DNA from: Ruminococcus sp.
Lineage (GTDB): Bacteria; Bacillota; Clostridia; Oscillospirales; Ruminococcaceae
Assembly: GCF_019423705.1 (NCBI RefSeq)
Contig: NZ_JAHZAX010000002.1
Coordinates: 220,165-284,164 of the forward strand
DNA: 64,000 nucleotides
Reading direction: 5' to 3'
The position numbers were made by a program, and so were the translations under genes. Below the pieces are notes generated by a model that saw only the letters and a program-made list of their open reading frames with translations, was not told the origin of the DNA and searched no databases. Position 1 is the first letter of the stretch. The number at the start of each line of letters is the position of its first letter. Of the stretch, positions 1-8,680 are shown in pieces.

Positions 1-1167
1 CTGGACGAACTTGGCTCTGGCACCGACCCAGTTGAGGGTGCGGCCCTTGCCGTTGCGATGATAGAGCGCATAAGAATGTTCGGTGCAACACTTGTGACGA
101 CGACACATTACCAAGAGCTTAAAATGTATGCTATCGACACGCCAGACGTTGAAAACGCTTCCTGCGAATTTGACGTTGAGACCCTGCACCCTACTTACAG
201 GCTTATAATCGGTTCGCCAGGTAAATCCAACGCTTTTGCCATATCTGAAAGTTTGGGCATTGACAAAGATATCATCAAGTATGCTGAATCGCTTATTTCT
301 GAGGACAACAGAAAGTTCGAGACCATAATAGACAACCTTGAGCGCACGAGGATACAGCTTGAGGAAAACAACGGACTTGCGGAGAAATACCGCAAGGAGA
401 GCGAAGCCCTCAGAAAAGATCTTGAAGAGCAGAAAGAAAAGTTTTACGATCAGAAAGAGGCGGAGCTTGAAAAGGCAAGGCGTGAGGCTCAGCAGATCGT
501 CAATCGTGTTCAGCGTGAATCGCAGGCGCTTGTCGAAGAGCTTGACAAGCTGAGAAAGGAAAAAGAGAACCCGAACTTCACACAGAAAGCCATTGATGCA
601 AGGCACAAGCAAAAATCCACGATGAACAAGCTTTACAACGAAGCTAACCCTGTTTCAGAGAGCCGCAACGAGGGCTATGTTCTGCCGAGACCTCTCAAAA
701 AGGGCGACAACGTGCTTATCGTTGACACCAACCGCAAGGGCATTGTGGTAACGCCGCCGGACAACAACGGAATGTGCTTTATCCAAGCTGGCATTATGAA
801 AACGAAGATCGACGTCAAGAAGCTGCGACTTGTTGAAAAGCAGCAGCCTCAGAAGCAGGCGAAAAAGCCTGTCAAAAAGGGCAGCGTTTCAAAGAACGGC
901 ATTGAGAGCCGTATGACACGAAAAGTATCAACCGAACTTGACATAAGAGGTTATGCCGCCGACGAGGGCGTTCACGAAATGGAGCAGTTCATTTCTGACG
1001 CAATAATGTCGGGCGTGACAATGCTGACGATCATTCACGGCAGAGGCACGGGAATTCTCCGTGACGCTATAAGACGTGCGCTGAGAAGCCACCCGTCTGT
1101 AAAGTCGTTCAGAAAAGGCGTTTACGGCGAGGGCGAGGACGGCGTTACTATCGTTGAACTGAAATAA
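1..1167 (+). CDS. mutS2: Endonuclease MutS2, C-terminal part (5' end outside window)
   Basis: MutS2 is an ATPase/nuclease associated with recombination control and ribosome rescue. The window opens in frame inside the MutS ATPase domain, at the Walker B/signature stretch LDELGSGTDPVEGAA. A long coiled coil follows (about residues 85-200 of the visible part), then a KOW-like segment (KKGDNVLIV) and a C-terminal Smr nuclease domain with LDIRG and HGRGTG motifs. The full protein should be near 790 residues, so roughly half is missing because of the window edge, not a mutation. Transcription probably stops at the hairpin beginning 7 bases after the stop codon. Confidence 0.95.
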   Translation: MDELGSGTDPVEGAALAVAMIERIRMFGATLVTTTHYQELKMYAIDTPDVENASCEFDVETLHPTYRLIIGSPGKSNAFAISESLGIDKDIIKYAESLISEDNRKFETIIDNLERTRIQLEENNGLAEKYRKESEALRKDLEEQKEKFYDQKEAELEKARREAQQIVNRVQRESQALVEELDKLRKEKENPNFTQKAIDARHKQKSTMNKLYNEANPVSESRNEGYVLPRPLKKGDNVLIVDTNRKGIVVTPPDNNGMCFIQAGIMKTKIDVKKLRLVEKQQPQKQAKKPVKKGSVSKNGIESRMTRKVSTELDIRGYAADEGVHEMEQFISDAIMSGVTMLTIIHGRGTGILRDAIRRALRSHPSVKSFRKGVYGEGEDGVTIVELK

Positions 1168-1173
1168 TCACAT

Positions 1174-1219
1174 ATCACCGCATTTTGGTATATAATAAGC
1201 CAAAGGCGGTGATTTTTTT
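1174..1219 (+). terminator. Intrinsic terminator of mutS2, overlapping the yunB ribosome site
   Basis: The outer stem pairs ATCACCGC (1174-1181) with GCGGTGAT (1206-1213). An inner stem pairs TTTGG (1184-1188) with CCAAA (1200-1204). The 3' arm runs straight into a T tract (1213-1219). The same 3' arm carries the AAAGGCGGTGA ribosome site for yunB, so any read-through mRNA would have that site sequestered. Confidence 0.75.
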
Positions 1220-1853
1220 GAGCGTACACAGGCGTTCTTTCAAGAACAGATTGTCATATATAGTCCTCGGAATAATTGCGCTGCTTGCATTGCTGACGGC
1301 GGTGTTTTTCACGCAGCTTTCAAGGCATATCAGCGAGATAAGCGAATTTGAGAGCCGTCAGCAGGCTCTTGACGTCATAAATAATGCTGTCAACAGCGAA
1401 CTGCGTGACAATGATATGGGCGGCGTTATCAAGATAACAAAGAACGAAAGCGGCAGGATTACGGCGATAAACAGCGACACAGAACAGGTGAACAAACTGC
1501 AAAACAGGCTTTCGGAAGCTGTTAATGAAAGTCTCAGCAAGCTTGAGGGCAAGGAGATATCCGTGCCTATCGGAACGCTTTCGGGCATTAATATCCTCAC
1601 AGGACGTGGCGCTGACATTCCTCTGAGACTTCATCAGATCGGTGCGGCAAAAACTGAGCTCAGAAGCGAAATGACTGACGCTGGGATAAATCAGACCAAA
1701 TACAGGCTTTATGTGACTGTCACAGTCGAAATGACCGCCATATTGCCTGCACATTCAACAGATATTGCCATTTCAAGCGATTATCTCATCGCCGAAACTG
1801 TTATCGTGGGGGATATCCCGAAAATGTATCTTGACGGCAGCGGCAAAAGCTGA
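1218..1853 (+). CDS. yunB: Sporulation protein YunB
   Basis: Matches the YunB family, small membrane-anchored proteins needed for sporulation in Bacillus and conserved in spore-forming Clostridia. A single N-terminal membrane segment (about residues 10-35) is followed by an extracytoplasmic domain. Family hallmarks visible near the C-terminus are the AGINQT stretch and IAETVIVGDIP. I prefer the TTG at 1218, giving 211 residues, because AAAGGCGGTGA sits 6-9 bases upstream. A TTG at 1185 would lie inside the terminator loop and has no ribosome site. The precise function of the family is not settled. Confidence 0.85.
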   Translation: MSVHRRSFKNRLSYIVLGIIALLALLTAVFFTQLSRHISEISEFESRQQALDVINNAVNSELRDNDMGGVIKITKNESGRITAINSDTEQVNKLQNRLSEAVNESLSKLEGKEISVPIGTLSGINILTGRGADIPLRLHQIGAAKTELRSEMTDAGINQTKYRLYVTVTVEMTAILPAHSTDIAISSDYLIAETVIVGDIPKMYLDGSGKS

Positions 1854-1892
1854 AATTTATGTGGATTATTGCGGCTATATCGCAAAAAATAC

Positions 1893-1921
1893 TTGTATTT
1901 TGCTGATCTATATGGTATAAT
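1893..1921 (+). promoter_or_regulatory. Sigma-A promoter for ligA-gatCAB
   Basis: TTGTAT (1893-1898), a 17-bp spacer and a perfect TATAAT (1916-1921). It lies 39 bp after yunB and about 50 bp upstream of the chosen ligA start. It therefore also argues against the earlier in-frame ligA start codons at 1869 and 1935. Confidence 0.75.
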
Positions 1922-1973
1922 ATTAGGGTATGATATGCCGTTTTTTATAGCGGCGGAACGGAGTTGTAAGGAT

Positions 1974-3950
1974 TTGAACGAACAGGAAGCAAAAAAGCGT
2001 ATTGACGAGCTTGTGAAGCTTTTGAATTATCATTCACAGCTTTACTATGTTGAGGACAGAAATGAAATATCCGACTATGAATACGATATGCTCCAGCAGG
2101 AACTTAAAGGGCTGGAGGAGCAGTTTCCGCAGTTTGTCAGAAGCGACTCCCCTACTCAGCGAGTGGGCGGCAAGGCTGTTTCAATATTTGAGAAAGTTCA
2201 GCATAGGGTTCAAATGGGCTCGTTGCAGGACGTTTTCTCCTTTGAACAGGTAAGAAGCTTTATCGATACTGTTCAGCAGACTGTGGATAAGCCGCAGTTC
2301 GTTGTTGAGCCTAAGATCGACGGACTTTCCGTATCGCTGGAATATCATAATGGCGAGCTTGTTATGGGCTCCACCCGTGGCGACGGATTTGTGGGCGAGG
2401 ACGTTACTTCAAACCTCAAAACTGTCAAGTCCATTCCACTTAAAATAAACGAAGAGCTGCCTTTGATCGAGGTCAGAGGCGAAACTTATATGCCGAGAAA
2501 CGTTTTTCTAAAGCTTGTGAAAGAGCAGGAGGATAATGACGAGCAGCCTTTTAAGAACCCAAGAAATGCTGCGGCTGGCTCTCTGCGACAGAAAGATCCG
2601 AAGATAGCTGCAAAGCGAAAGCTTGACATTTTCGTTTTCAATGTTCAGCAGATCGAGGGCAAGGAGATCGCTTCACACAAGGAGTCACTTGACTATCTCA
2701 AGAGCCTTGGCTTCAAGACGATACCGAATTACAAGCGTGTTTCCACCGCTGATGAAGTTATAAAGTGCATTGAGGCCATCGGCGAAAAGCGTTTTGACCT
2801 GCCTTATGACATTGACGGCGTTGTAATAAAGGTCGATAGTTTTGCTCAGCGTGAAGTCCTTGGCGCAACGGCTAAAGTGCCGAAATGGGCGGTGGCTTAT
2901 AAATTTCCGCCAGAGGAAAAGACTTCTGAGCTCCTTGACATTGAGTTGAACGTCGGCAGGACGGGTGCGATAACCCCTGTTGCCGTATTCAAGCCTGTTT
3001 TCCTTGCAGGCACAAGCGTTTCAAGGGCGACGCTTCACAATCAAGACTTTATCAATGAGAAAAATATATCCGTTGGCGATATCATCAAAGTGAGCAAGGC
3101 CGGCGATATCATTCCCGAGGTGCTGGGCTCAGTTGAAAAGCACGGCGACGGCGTGTTCACTCTTCCCGAATGTTGTCCTGTTTGCGGCACTAAGCTTGTT
3201 AAGTCGGAAGAGGAAGCGGCTGTCAGATGTCCTAACGTTGAGTGTCCTGCGCAGATATTCAGAAGCATTGTGCATTTCGCTTCAAAGGGTGCGATGAATA
3301 TTGACGGATTAGGTCCGCAGATAGTGCAGACTTTGCTTGACAACAAGCTTATCGCTTCTGTTGCCGATCTTTATACTTTGAGCGCTGACAAGCTTATGCA
3401 GCTTGATAACTTCAAGGAAAAATCCGTGAACAATCTGCTTGGCGCTATCGAAAAGTCAAAGTCCAATTCTTTGGATAGATTGGTGTTTGGCCTTGGCATA
3501 AGAAATATCGGACAAGCTTCTGCAAAGCTTTTGTGCGACAAATTCGGCGACCTTGACAACATAATGAAAGCTTCCGCTGATGAGATAGCCGATATTGACG
3601 GTTTCGGCGGCGTAATGGCGCAAAGCGTTTACAACGCATTCCACGAGGAGCATATGAAAGAGCTTATCGCCCGACTGACGGAGTGCGGCATCAATACAAA
3701 ATACGAGAAAGTTCAGATAGACGACCGATTTGCAGGCAAGACTTTCGTGCTCACAGGCACTTTGCCAACACTGAAAAGAAGCGAAGCAAAAGCACTCATT
3801 GAGAAATACGGCGGCAAGGCAAGCGGTTCAGTGTCCAAAAAAACGGACTATGTTCTTGCAGGTGAGGAAGCAGGAAGCAAGCTTGATAAAGCTCAGCAGC
3901 TCGGTATCGAGATAATCACCGAAGAACAATTCAAAGAAATGATAAAATAG
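1974..3950 (+). CDS. ligA: NAD+-dependent DNA ligase LigA
   Basis: LigA seals nicks in duplex DNA using NAD+ during replication and repair. The 658 residues match the usual family length (about 670). Visible in order: the N-terminal Ia domain (YYVEDRNEISDYEYD), the adenylation domain with catalytic lysine in VEPKIDGLSV, an OB fold, a four-cysteine zinc finger (CPVCGT ... CPNVECPAQ), helix-hairpin-helix repeats and a C-terminal BRCT domain (FVLTGTLP). The TTG at 1974 is chosen because GGAG lies 10 bases upstream and the promoter ends at 1921. Earlier start codons would add an unconserved leader. gatC follows after 41 bases, so ligA probably heads the gatCAB operon. Confidence 0.95.
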   Translation: MNEQEAKKRIDELVKLLNYHSQLYYVEDRNEISDYEYDMLQQELKGLEEQFPQFVRSDSPTQRVGGKAVSIFEKVQHRVQMGSLQDVFSFEQVRSFIDTVQQTVDKPQFVVEPKIDGLSVSLEYHNGELVMGSTRGDGFVGEDVTSNLKTVKSIPLKINEELPLIEVRGETYMPRNVFLKLVKEQEDNDEQPFKNPRNAAAGSLRQKDPKIAAKRKLDIFVFNVQQIEGKEIASHKESLDYLKSLGFKTIPNYKRVSTADEVIKCIEAIGEKRFDLPYDIDGVVIKVDSFAQREVLGATAKVPKWAVAYKFPPEEKTSELLDIELNVGRTGAITPVAVFKPVFLAGTSVSRATLHNQDFINEKNISVGDIIKVSKAGDIIPEVLGSVEKHGDGVFTLPECCPVCGTKLVKSEEEAAVRCPNVECPAQIFRSIVHFASKGAMNIDGLGPQIVQTLLDNKLIASVADLYTLSADKLMQLDNFKEKSVNNLLGAIEKSKSNSLDRLVFGLGIRNIGQASAKLLCDKFGDLDNIMKASADEIADIDGFGGVMAQSVYNAFHEEHMKELIARLTECGINTKYEKVQIDDRFAGKTFVLTGTLPTLKRSEAKALIEKYGGKASGSVSKKTDYVLAGEEAGSKLDKAQQLGIEIITEEQFKEMIK

Positions 3951-3991
3951 CATCTCAGCTTTTATATAAAATAAAACAGGAGGAATGTAAA

Positions 3992-4261
3992 ATGAACATT
4001 GACATTAAACACATTGCCAAGCTCGCACGACTTCGTATCGAAGACGACCAGCTTGAAAAGTTTGAGTCAGAAATGGAAAACATCGTGGGAATGGTCGAAA
4101 AGCTTCCCGACATTCAGGACGAAATGACCCTTGACCCCGATAACCCGATGATACTCAGAGAGGACAAGGCTGTCCAGGATAAATTCACAAGACAGGAGCT
4201 TATGCAGAACGCTCCACAAGTAAAGGCAGGCTGTCTCGTCGTGCCAAAAACAGTAGAGTAA
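3992..4261 (+). CDS. gatC: Asp-tRNA(Asn)/Glu-tRNA(Gln) amidotransferase subunit C
   Basis: Small subunit of the GatCAB complex, which converts misacylated Glu-tRNA(Gln) and Asp-tRNA(Asn) to their amide forms and stabilises GatA. The 89 residues have the family pattern: I.HIAKLARL at the N-terminus, a helical central part and a conserved LRED stretch (residues 51-54). The ATG at 3992 follows AGGAGGA by 7 bases. The stop codon overlaps the gatA ribosome site, so translation of the two is likely coupled. Confidence 0.95.
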   Translation: MNIDIKHIAKLARLRIEDDQLEKFESEMENIVGMVEKLPDIQDEMTLDPDNPMILREDKAVQDKFTRQELMQNAPQVKAGCLVVPKTVE

Positions 4262-4273
4262 GGAGTGTTGAAT

Positions 4274-5725
4274 TTGGAACTTTTTGAAAGAAACGCCTGC
4301 GACTTGTCAGAAATGATAAAGAACAAGGAGATAAGCTCCGCAGAGCTTACAAAGTCTGTTTTCGACAGGATAAAGGCTGTTGAGGACAAGGTCGACGCAT
4401 ATCTCACAATTGATGAAGAGAATGCAATGAAGAAAGCTGCCGAGATCGACGAAAAGATCGCTAATGGCGAAGAGCTTTCACCACTGGCAGGTATCCCTGT
4501 TGGTATTAAGGATAACATTTCCACAAAGGGTCTTAGAACGACTGCCGCTTCTAAAATGCTCGGCAATTACGTTCCGCCTTTCAATGCGACGGTTATGGAA
4601 AAGCTTGATGATATCGTAATCACGGGCAAGCTCAATATGGACGAATTTGCAATGGGTTCATCAACTGAGAACTCACATTTCAAGGCAACAAAGAACCCAT
4701 TCGATACTGAAAGAGTTCCAGGCGGTTCTTCAGGCGGATCGGCTGCTGCTGTTGCTGCCGGCGAAGCTATCGTTGCCCTTGGTTCAGATACAGGCGGATC
4801 AATCAGACAGCCTGCTTCGTACTGCGGCGTTGTAGGTCTCAAGCCTACATATGGCAGCGTTTCAAGATATGGTCTTATCGCTTTCGCTTCATCGCTGGAT
4901 CAGATCGGTCCTCTTGGCAGATGTGTCAAGGACGTTGCAATGGTCCAGTCCGCTATCGTTGGTCACGACAGATATGACGCAACTTCCGCTTACAGAGAAT
5001 ATCCGAACTTTGCCGCTGATCTCAATGCTGACGTAAAGGGTCTTAGGATCGGTATTCCAAAGGAATATTTCGGCGACGGTATCGACAGCTTTGTTAAGCA
5101 GTCTGTTATGAACGCAGTCAAGGAGCTTGAAAAGCAGGGTGCTACTGTTAAGGAGATCTCCCTGCCGTCAACTGACTATGCGCTTTCATCTTACTATATC
5201 ATTTCATCTGCTGAGGCTTCATCGAACCTTGCAAGATTTGACGGCGTGAGATATGGTTTCAGAGCTGAAAATTATGACGGACTTGTTGATATGTACGAAA
5301 GAACACGTTCAGAAGGCTTTGGCGACGAGGTCAAGAGAAGAATTATGCTTGGCACATTCGTGCTTTCATCTGGTTTCTATGACGCTTATTATAAGAAGGC
5401 TAAACTTCTTCAGAAGAGGACTATGCAGGAATTTGCCGCACAATTTAACGATGTTGACGTTATCGCAACACCGACAGTTCCTTCAACCGCTTTCAAGATC
5501 GGCGAAAACACAGGCGATCCCCTCAAGATGTACGCTAACGACGTCTGCACAGTTACAGTAAATATCGCAGGACTTCCTGCTGTCAGCATTCCTTGCGCTT
5601 ATGACGACAAGGGTCTGCCTGTTGGTATGCAGCTTATCGGCGGAAAGTTCACAGAGCAGCGCTTGCTCAACACAGCATACGCTTATGAGCAGCTTGTCGG
5701 CGGATTTAAAATGCCGAAGCTTTAA
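4274..5725 (+). CDS. gatA: Asp-tRNA(Asn)/Glu-tRNA(Gln) amidotransferase subunit A
   Basis: Glutaminase subunit of GatCAB, releasing ammonia that is channelled to GatB. It belongs to the amidase-signature family. The Ser-cis-Ser-Lys triad is visible as GIKDN (Lys), then GGSSGGSAAAVAAG and DTGGSIRQPA (serines). Length is 483 residues, as usual for GatA. The TTG at 4274 is preferred: TAAGGAG (4259-4265) lies 8 bases upstream, whereas a GTG at 4265 would sit inside that site. It lies between gatC and gatB in one transcription unit. Confidence 0.96.
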   Translation: MELFERNACDLSEMIKNKEISSAELTKSVFDRIKAVEDKVDAYLTIDEENAMKKAAEIDEKIANGEELSPLAGIPVGIKDNISTKGLRTTAASKMLGNYVPPFNATVMEKLDDIVITGKLNMDEFAMGSSTENSHFKATKNPFDTERVPGGSSGGSAAAVAAGEAIVALGSDTGGSIRQPASYCGVVGLKPTYGSVSRYGLIAFASSLDQIGPLGRCVKDVAMVQSAIVGHDRYDATSAYREYPNFAADLNADVKGLRIGIPKEYFGDGIDSFVKQSVMNAVKELEKQGATVKEISLPSTDYALSSYYIISSAEASSNLARFDGVRYGFRAENYDGLVDMYERTRSEGFGDEVKRRIMLGTFVLSSGFYDAYYKKAKLLQKRTMQEFAAQFNDVDVIATPTVPSTAFKIGENTGDPLKMYANDVCTVTVNIAGLPAVSIPCAYDDKGLPVGMQLIGGKFTEQRLLNTAYAYEQLVGGFKMPKL

Positions 5726-5742
5726 GGAAAGGGGTCACTAAA

Positions 5743-7179
5743 ATGGTTAAAGGCTATGAAGTTGTAATCGGTCTTGAAACTCACGCAGAGCTCAACACCG
5801 AATCTAAAATATACTGCGACTGCAAGAACCAGTTCGGTCTTGAAGTCAATTCACAGGTCTGCCCTATCTGTATGGGTATGCCCGGCACGCTGCCAACGCT
5901 TAATGAAAAGGTCGTTGATTATGCTATCAGAATGGGTCACGCACTCAACTGCGAGATAAACCGCATATGCAAGCAGGACAGAAAGAACTATTTCTATCCC
6001 GACTTGCCAAAGGCTTATCAGATTTCACAAGCGGAAGTTCCGCTCTGCGGCAAGGGCTATGTTGACATTCTTGTTGACGGCGAAGAAAGACGTATCGGTA
6101 TCACAAGAATACACATCGAAGAGGACGCTGGTAAGCTTCTTCACTCCGACAAGTTCCACGGCGTTTCGCTGGTTGACCTCAACCGCTGCGGCGTACCGCT
6201 TATCGAGATAGTTTCCGAGCCTGATATGCGTTCCTCACAGGAAGCAAAGGTTTATCTTGAAACCCTCAAGTCTATCCTCCAGTATCTTGGTATCTGTGAC
6301 TGTAAAATGCAGGAAGGCTCTATCAGATGTGACGTTAACGTATCTGTTCACAAGCCTGGCGAGCCATTCGGCACACGTTCTGAGATGAAGAACGTAAACA
6401 GCTTCTCTGCTGCCGTAAGAGGTATTGATTACGAAGTCGAAAGACAGATCGCTATCCTTGAAGCAGGCGGAAAAGTTGAGCAGGAAACACGCCGTTGGGA
6501 TGATGACAAGGGCATAAGCGTTTCAATGCGTTCAAAGGAGGACGCACAGGATTATCGTTACTTCCCTGAGCCGGACCTTCTCACCATCGTTGTAGATCAA
6601 GAGCGTGTTGACGAGCTCAAGAGAAGTATCCCTGAGCTGCCAAACGTTAAGATACTTAGATATGTAAAGAAGTTCGGTCTTAACATCAAGGACGCAACAT
6701 TTATCGCTGAGTCTGTTTCCCTTGCAAAGCTGTTTGACGGTTGTATGGCTAAGGACAAGTTCCCTGCTAAGTGCTACACCACTTGGATACTTGGCGACCT
6801 TGTAAAGTATATGAACGCAACAGGCAAGACACTTGAGGACACAAAGCTTACGCCTGATAACCTTACTGATCTTGCGGCTGCTATCGAGGCGAACACAATT
6901 TCAAATGCAGGCGGCAAAAAAGTATTTGCAGTTCTCCTTGAAGAGGACAAGAAGGTCAGCGACATTATCGAAGAGCAGGGTCTTGCGCAGGTATCTGACG
7001 ACAGCGCTCTTGAAAAGATCGCAGAAGAAGTGCTTGCTGCAAATGAGAAGTCGGTCAACGACTACAAGGGCGGAAAGACTAACGCTCTCGGCTATCTTGT
7101 CGGTCAATGTATGAAGGCTTCAAAGGGCAAGGCTAACCCCGGCAAGATGAAGGAGATCATTCTTGCAAAGCTGGGTTAA
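5743..7179 (+). CDS. gatB: Asp-tRNA(Asn)/Glu-tRNA(Gln) amidotransferase subunit B
   Basis: Kinase/transamidase subunit of GatCAB: it phosphorylates the misacylated residue and replaces phosphate with ammonia from GatA. The 478 residues begin with the conserved GYEVVIGLETHAEL stretch, carry zinc-ligand-type cysteines (CDCKNQF, CPICMGMPG) and EPDMRS, and end in the YqeY-like tail domain that recognises the tRNA elbow. It is the last gene of the ligA-gatCAB unit and a strong hairpin-T-tract terminator follows. The complex implies that this organism makes Gln-tRNA(Gln) and/or Asn-tRNA(Asn) indirectly. Confidence 0.97.
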   Translation: MVKGYEVVIGLETHAELNTESKIYCDCKNQFGLEVNSQVCPICMGMPGTLPTLNEKVVDYAIRMGHALNCEINRICKQDRKNYFYPDLPKAYQISQAEVPLCGKGYVDILVDGEERRIGITRIHIEEDAGKLLHSDKFHGVSLVDLNRCGVPLIEIVSEPDMRSSQEAKVYLETLKSILQYLGICDCKMQEGSIRCDVNVSVHKPGEPFGTRSEMKNVNSFSAAVRGIDYEVERQIAILEAGGKVEQETRRWDDDKGISVSMRSKEDAQDYRYFPEPDLLTIVVDQERVDELKRSIPELPNVKILRYVKKFGLNIKDATFIAESVSLAKLFDGCMAKDKFPAKCYTTWILGDLVKYMNATGKTLEDTKLTPDNLTDLAAAIEANTISNAGGKKVFAVLLEEDKKVSDIIEEQGLAQVSDDSALEKIAEEVLAANEKSVNDYKGGKTNALGYLVGQCMKASKGKANPGKMKEIILAKLG

Positions 7180-7201
7180 TTTCCTGTTATAGTAACATAT
7201 C

Positions 7202-7234
7202 AAAGAGACGTGCAGATCGTGCGTCTCTTTTTTT
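7202..7234 (+). terminator. Intrinsic terminator of ligA-gatCAB
   Basis: A perfect 9-bp stem, AAAGAGACG (7202-7210) with CGTCTCTTT (7222-7230), runs into a T tract ending at 7234. Confidence 0.9.
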
Positions 7235-7238
7235 GCGC

Positions 7239-7272
7239 AAAAAAACACCGCAGAGATATTACCTCTGCGGTG
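7239..7272 (-). terminator. Intrinsic terminator of the minus-strand PLP gene
   Basis: CACCGCAGAG (7246-7255) pairs with CTCTGCGGTG (7263-7272). On the minus strand the stem is followed by seven Ts (7239-7245). Together with the gatB terminator it separates two convergent transcripts. Confidence 0.9.
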
Positions 7273-7290
7273 AAAATGTGCGAAATGAAA

Positions 7291-8490
7291 TTAGTCTACA
7301 ACTTCAAGACCTTCGGCAACAAATGCCTGTCTCAGATCGTTAATAAGGTCGTTCTTGTCCTCGATACCGATAGCAACACGATAGAAACCGCCGTGGAACT
7401 CCTCAGGATAGAGGTACATTCTCTCGTCGTCCTCGCCAAGGAACACGATAAGGCTTGCGTCGTGACCAAGTGAAACTGCTGATGTGAAGATGTTAAGGTG
7501 TGTAACGACTCTGTTGTAAAGGTCATGCTCGCCCTTGAGACCGAATGAAAGCACGCCGCCAAAACCGTTCTTCATCTGCTTAACGGCAAGGTCGTGACCC
7601 TTGTGGCTCTCAAGTCCCGGATATGCAACGAAACTTACGCAAGGCTGCTTTTCAAGCCACTTTGCGATAGCAAGAGCGTTATCGTTGTGAACCTGCATTC
7701 TAAGTGGGAATGTAACAGCGCCTCTCATAATGAGCCAAGCATTGAACGGGCTTATTACGCCGCCGATGTTTACCTGTGCCTGATAACGAACCTGCTCGAG
7801 ATCTTCGTGAGGTCCGATGATAGCGCCGCCCATTGAGTCGCCGTGGCCGTTGATGTACTTTGTAAGGCTTTCAACAACGAAGTCAACGCCGTATTCAAGA
7901 GGTCTTGTGTTATAAGGCGATGAGAATGTGTTGTCGGCAGAAACGAGAATACCGTGCTCGTGAGCAAGCTTTACAATGCCTTCGATATCGCAAATGCAAA
8001 GGGTAGGATTTCCCGGTGACTCAAAGTGTATAAGCTTTGTGTTTGGTCTGATAGCTGCCTTGATCTTTTCAAGGTCTGTGCAGTCAACGATAGAAGTCTC
8101 AATGCCCCACTTCTCTGTCCAGAGCTCATTGAAAATTCTGTATGTTGCGATATATGTAACTGTTGAGAAGATAACGTGGTCGCCCTTTTTCAGCTTAGTG
8201 AAGAAGAGTGCGGAAAGCGCAGCAACGCCGCTTGCGAGACAAACGCAATCCTCGCCGCCCTCAAGGTTAGCGATCTTCTTTTCAAGAAGTCCCTGATTCA
8301 CGCCGCCGTTTCTTGTGTATATCTTATCCTCAGAAGCTGACCAGTTCATTGTTGAAGGGTCATAAGGCAGCAGGAAGCTGTTTGCCATATTGATAGGCGG
8401 CTCGATAGCGCCTGTGCCTGGGTCGGGTTCATTTCCAACGTGGATAGCTCTTGTGGTAAAGCTAAGTCCGTCATAATTCTTTTCGCTCAT
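7291..8490 (-). CDS. Trans-sulfuration family PLP-dependent enzyme (cystathionine gamma-synthase/lyase-like)
   Basis: Cys/Met-metabolism PLP enzyme of fold type I, 399 residues. The PLP lysine is in ESLTKYINGHGD. The cofactor aspartate lies in SADNTFSSPYNTRPLEYG, and the conserved TRNGGVNQGLLEKKIANLEG and SGVAALSA stretches are present. Family members include cystathionine gamma-synthase, cystathionine gamma-lyase, methionine gamma-lyase and O-acetylhomoserine sulfhydrylase. The sequence alone does not settle which reaction applies. The ATG at 8490 follows AAAGGA, and an extended -10 promoter lies about 50 bp upstream. The gene is monocistronic, with a terminator at its 3' end. Confidence 0.88.
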   Translation of the reverse strand: MSEKNYDGLSFTTRAIHVGNEPDPGTGAIEPPINMANSFLLPYDPSTMNWSASEDKIYTRNGGVNQGLLEKKIANLEGGEDCVCLASGVAALSALFFTKLKKGDHVIFSTVTYIATYRIFNELWTEKWGIETSIVDCTDLEKIKAAIRPNTKLIHFESPGNPTLCICDIEGIVKLAHEHGILVSADNTFSSPYNTRPLEYGVDFVVESLTKYINGHGDSMGGAIIGPHEDLEQVRYQAQVNIGGVISPFNAWLIMRGAVTFPLRMQVHNDNALAIAKWLEKQPCVSFVAYPGLESHKGHDLAVKQMKNGFGGVLSFGLKGEHDLYNRVVTHLNIFTSAVSLGHDASLIVFLGEDDERMYLYPEEFHGGFYRVAIGIEDKNDLINDLRQAFVAEGLEVVD

Positions 8491-8539
8491 AAATTTTACG
8501 TCCTTTCGATACTTTTTGCGAGTTCGCAATACAGTAATA

Positions 8540-8548
8540 ATTATAACA
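8540..8548 (-). promoter_or_regulatory. Extended -10 promoter of the trans-sulfuration gene
   Basis: On the minus strand, TGTTATAAT is a perfect TGn extended -10 element about 50 bp upstream of the ATG. No good -35 element is visible, as is common with extended -10 promoters. Confidence 0.5.
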
Positions 8549-8629
8549 CATATCTTACGACAATTTGTAAATTTATAATTAATTTTATGGTATTCCCATA
8601 TGATTTATTCAATTGCTGTATAAATATGC

Positions 8630-8664
8630 AAAAAAACTGCCCCGCAGCATTGCCGCAGGACAGT
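8630..8664 (-). terminator. Intrinsic terminator of the flavodoxin gene
   Basis: On the minus strand ACTGTCCTGCGGC pairs with GCTGCGGGGCAGT around an AAT loop (8636-8664), with G-T wobbles, and is followed by a run of Ts (8630-8636). Confidence 0.85.
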
Positions 8665-8680
8665 CTTAATTTATTCAGTA

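Noticed and set aside
1869..1973. Earlier in-frame start for ligA at 1869 or 1935
   Set aside because: A consensus promoter ends at 1921, so the 1869 start would lie upstream of it. Neither codon has a ribosome site, and the added residues do not match LigA.
4114..4566. A 150-codon minus-strand frame across the gatC-gatA junction
   Set aside because: It runs antisense through two well-recognised genes and has no family resemblance.
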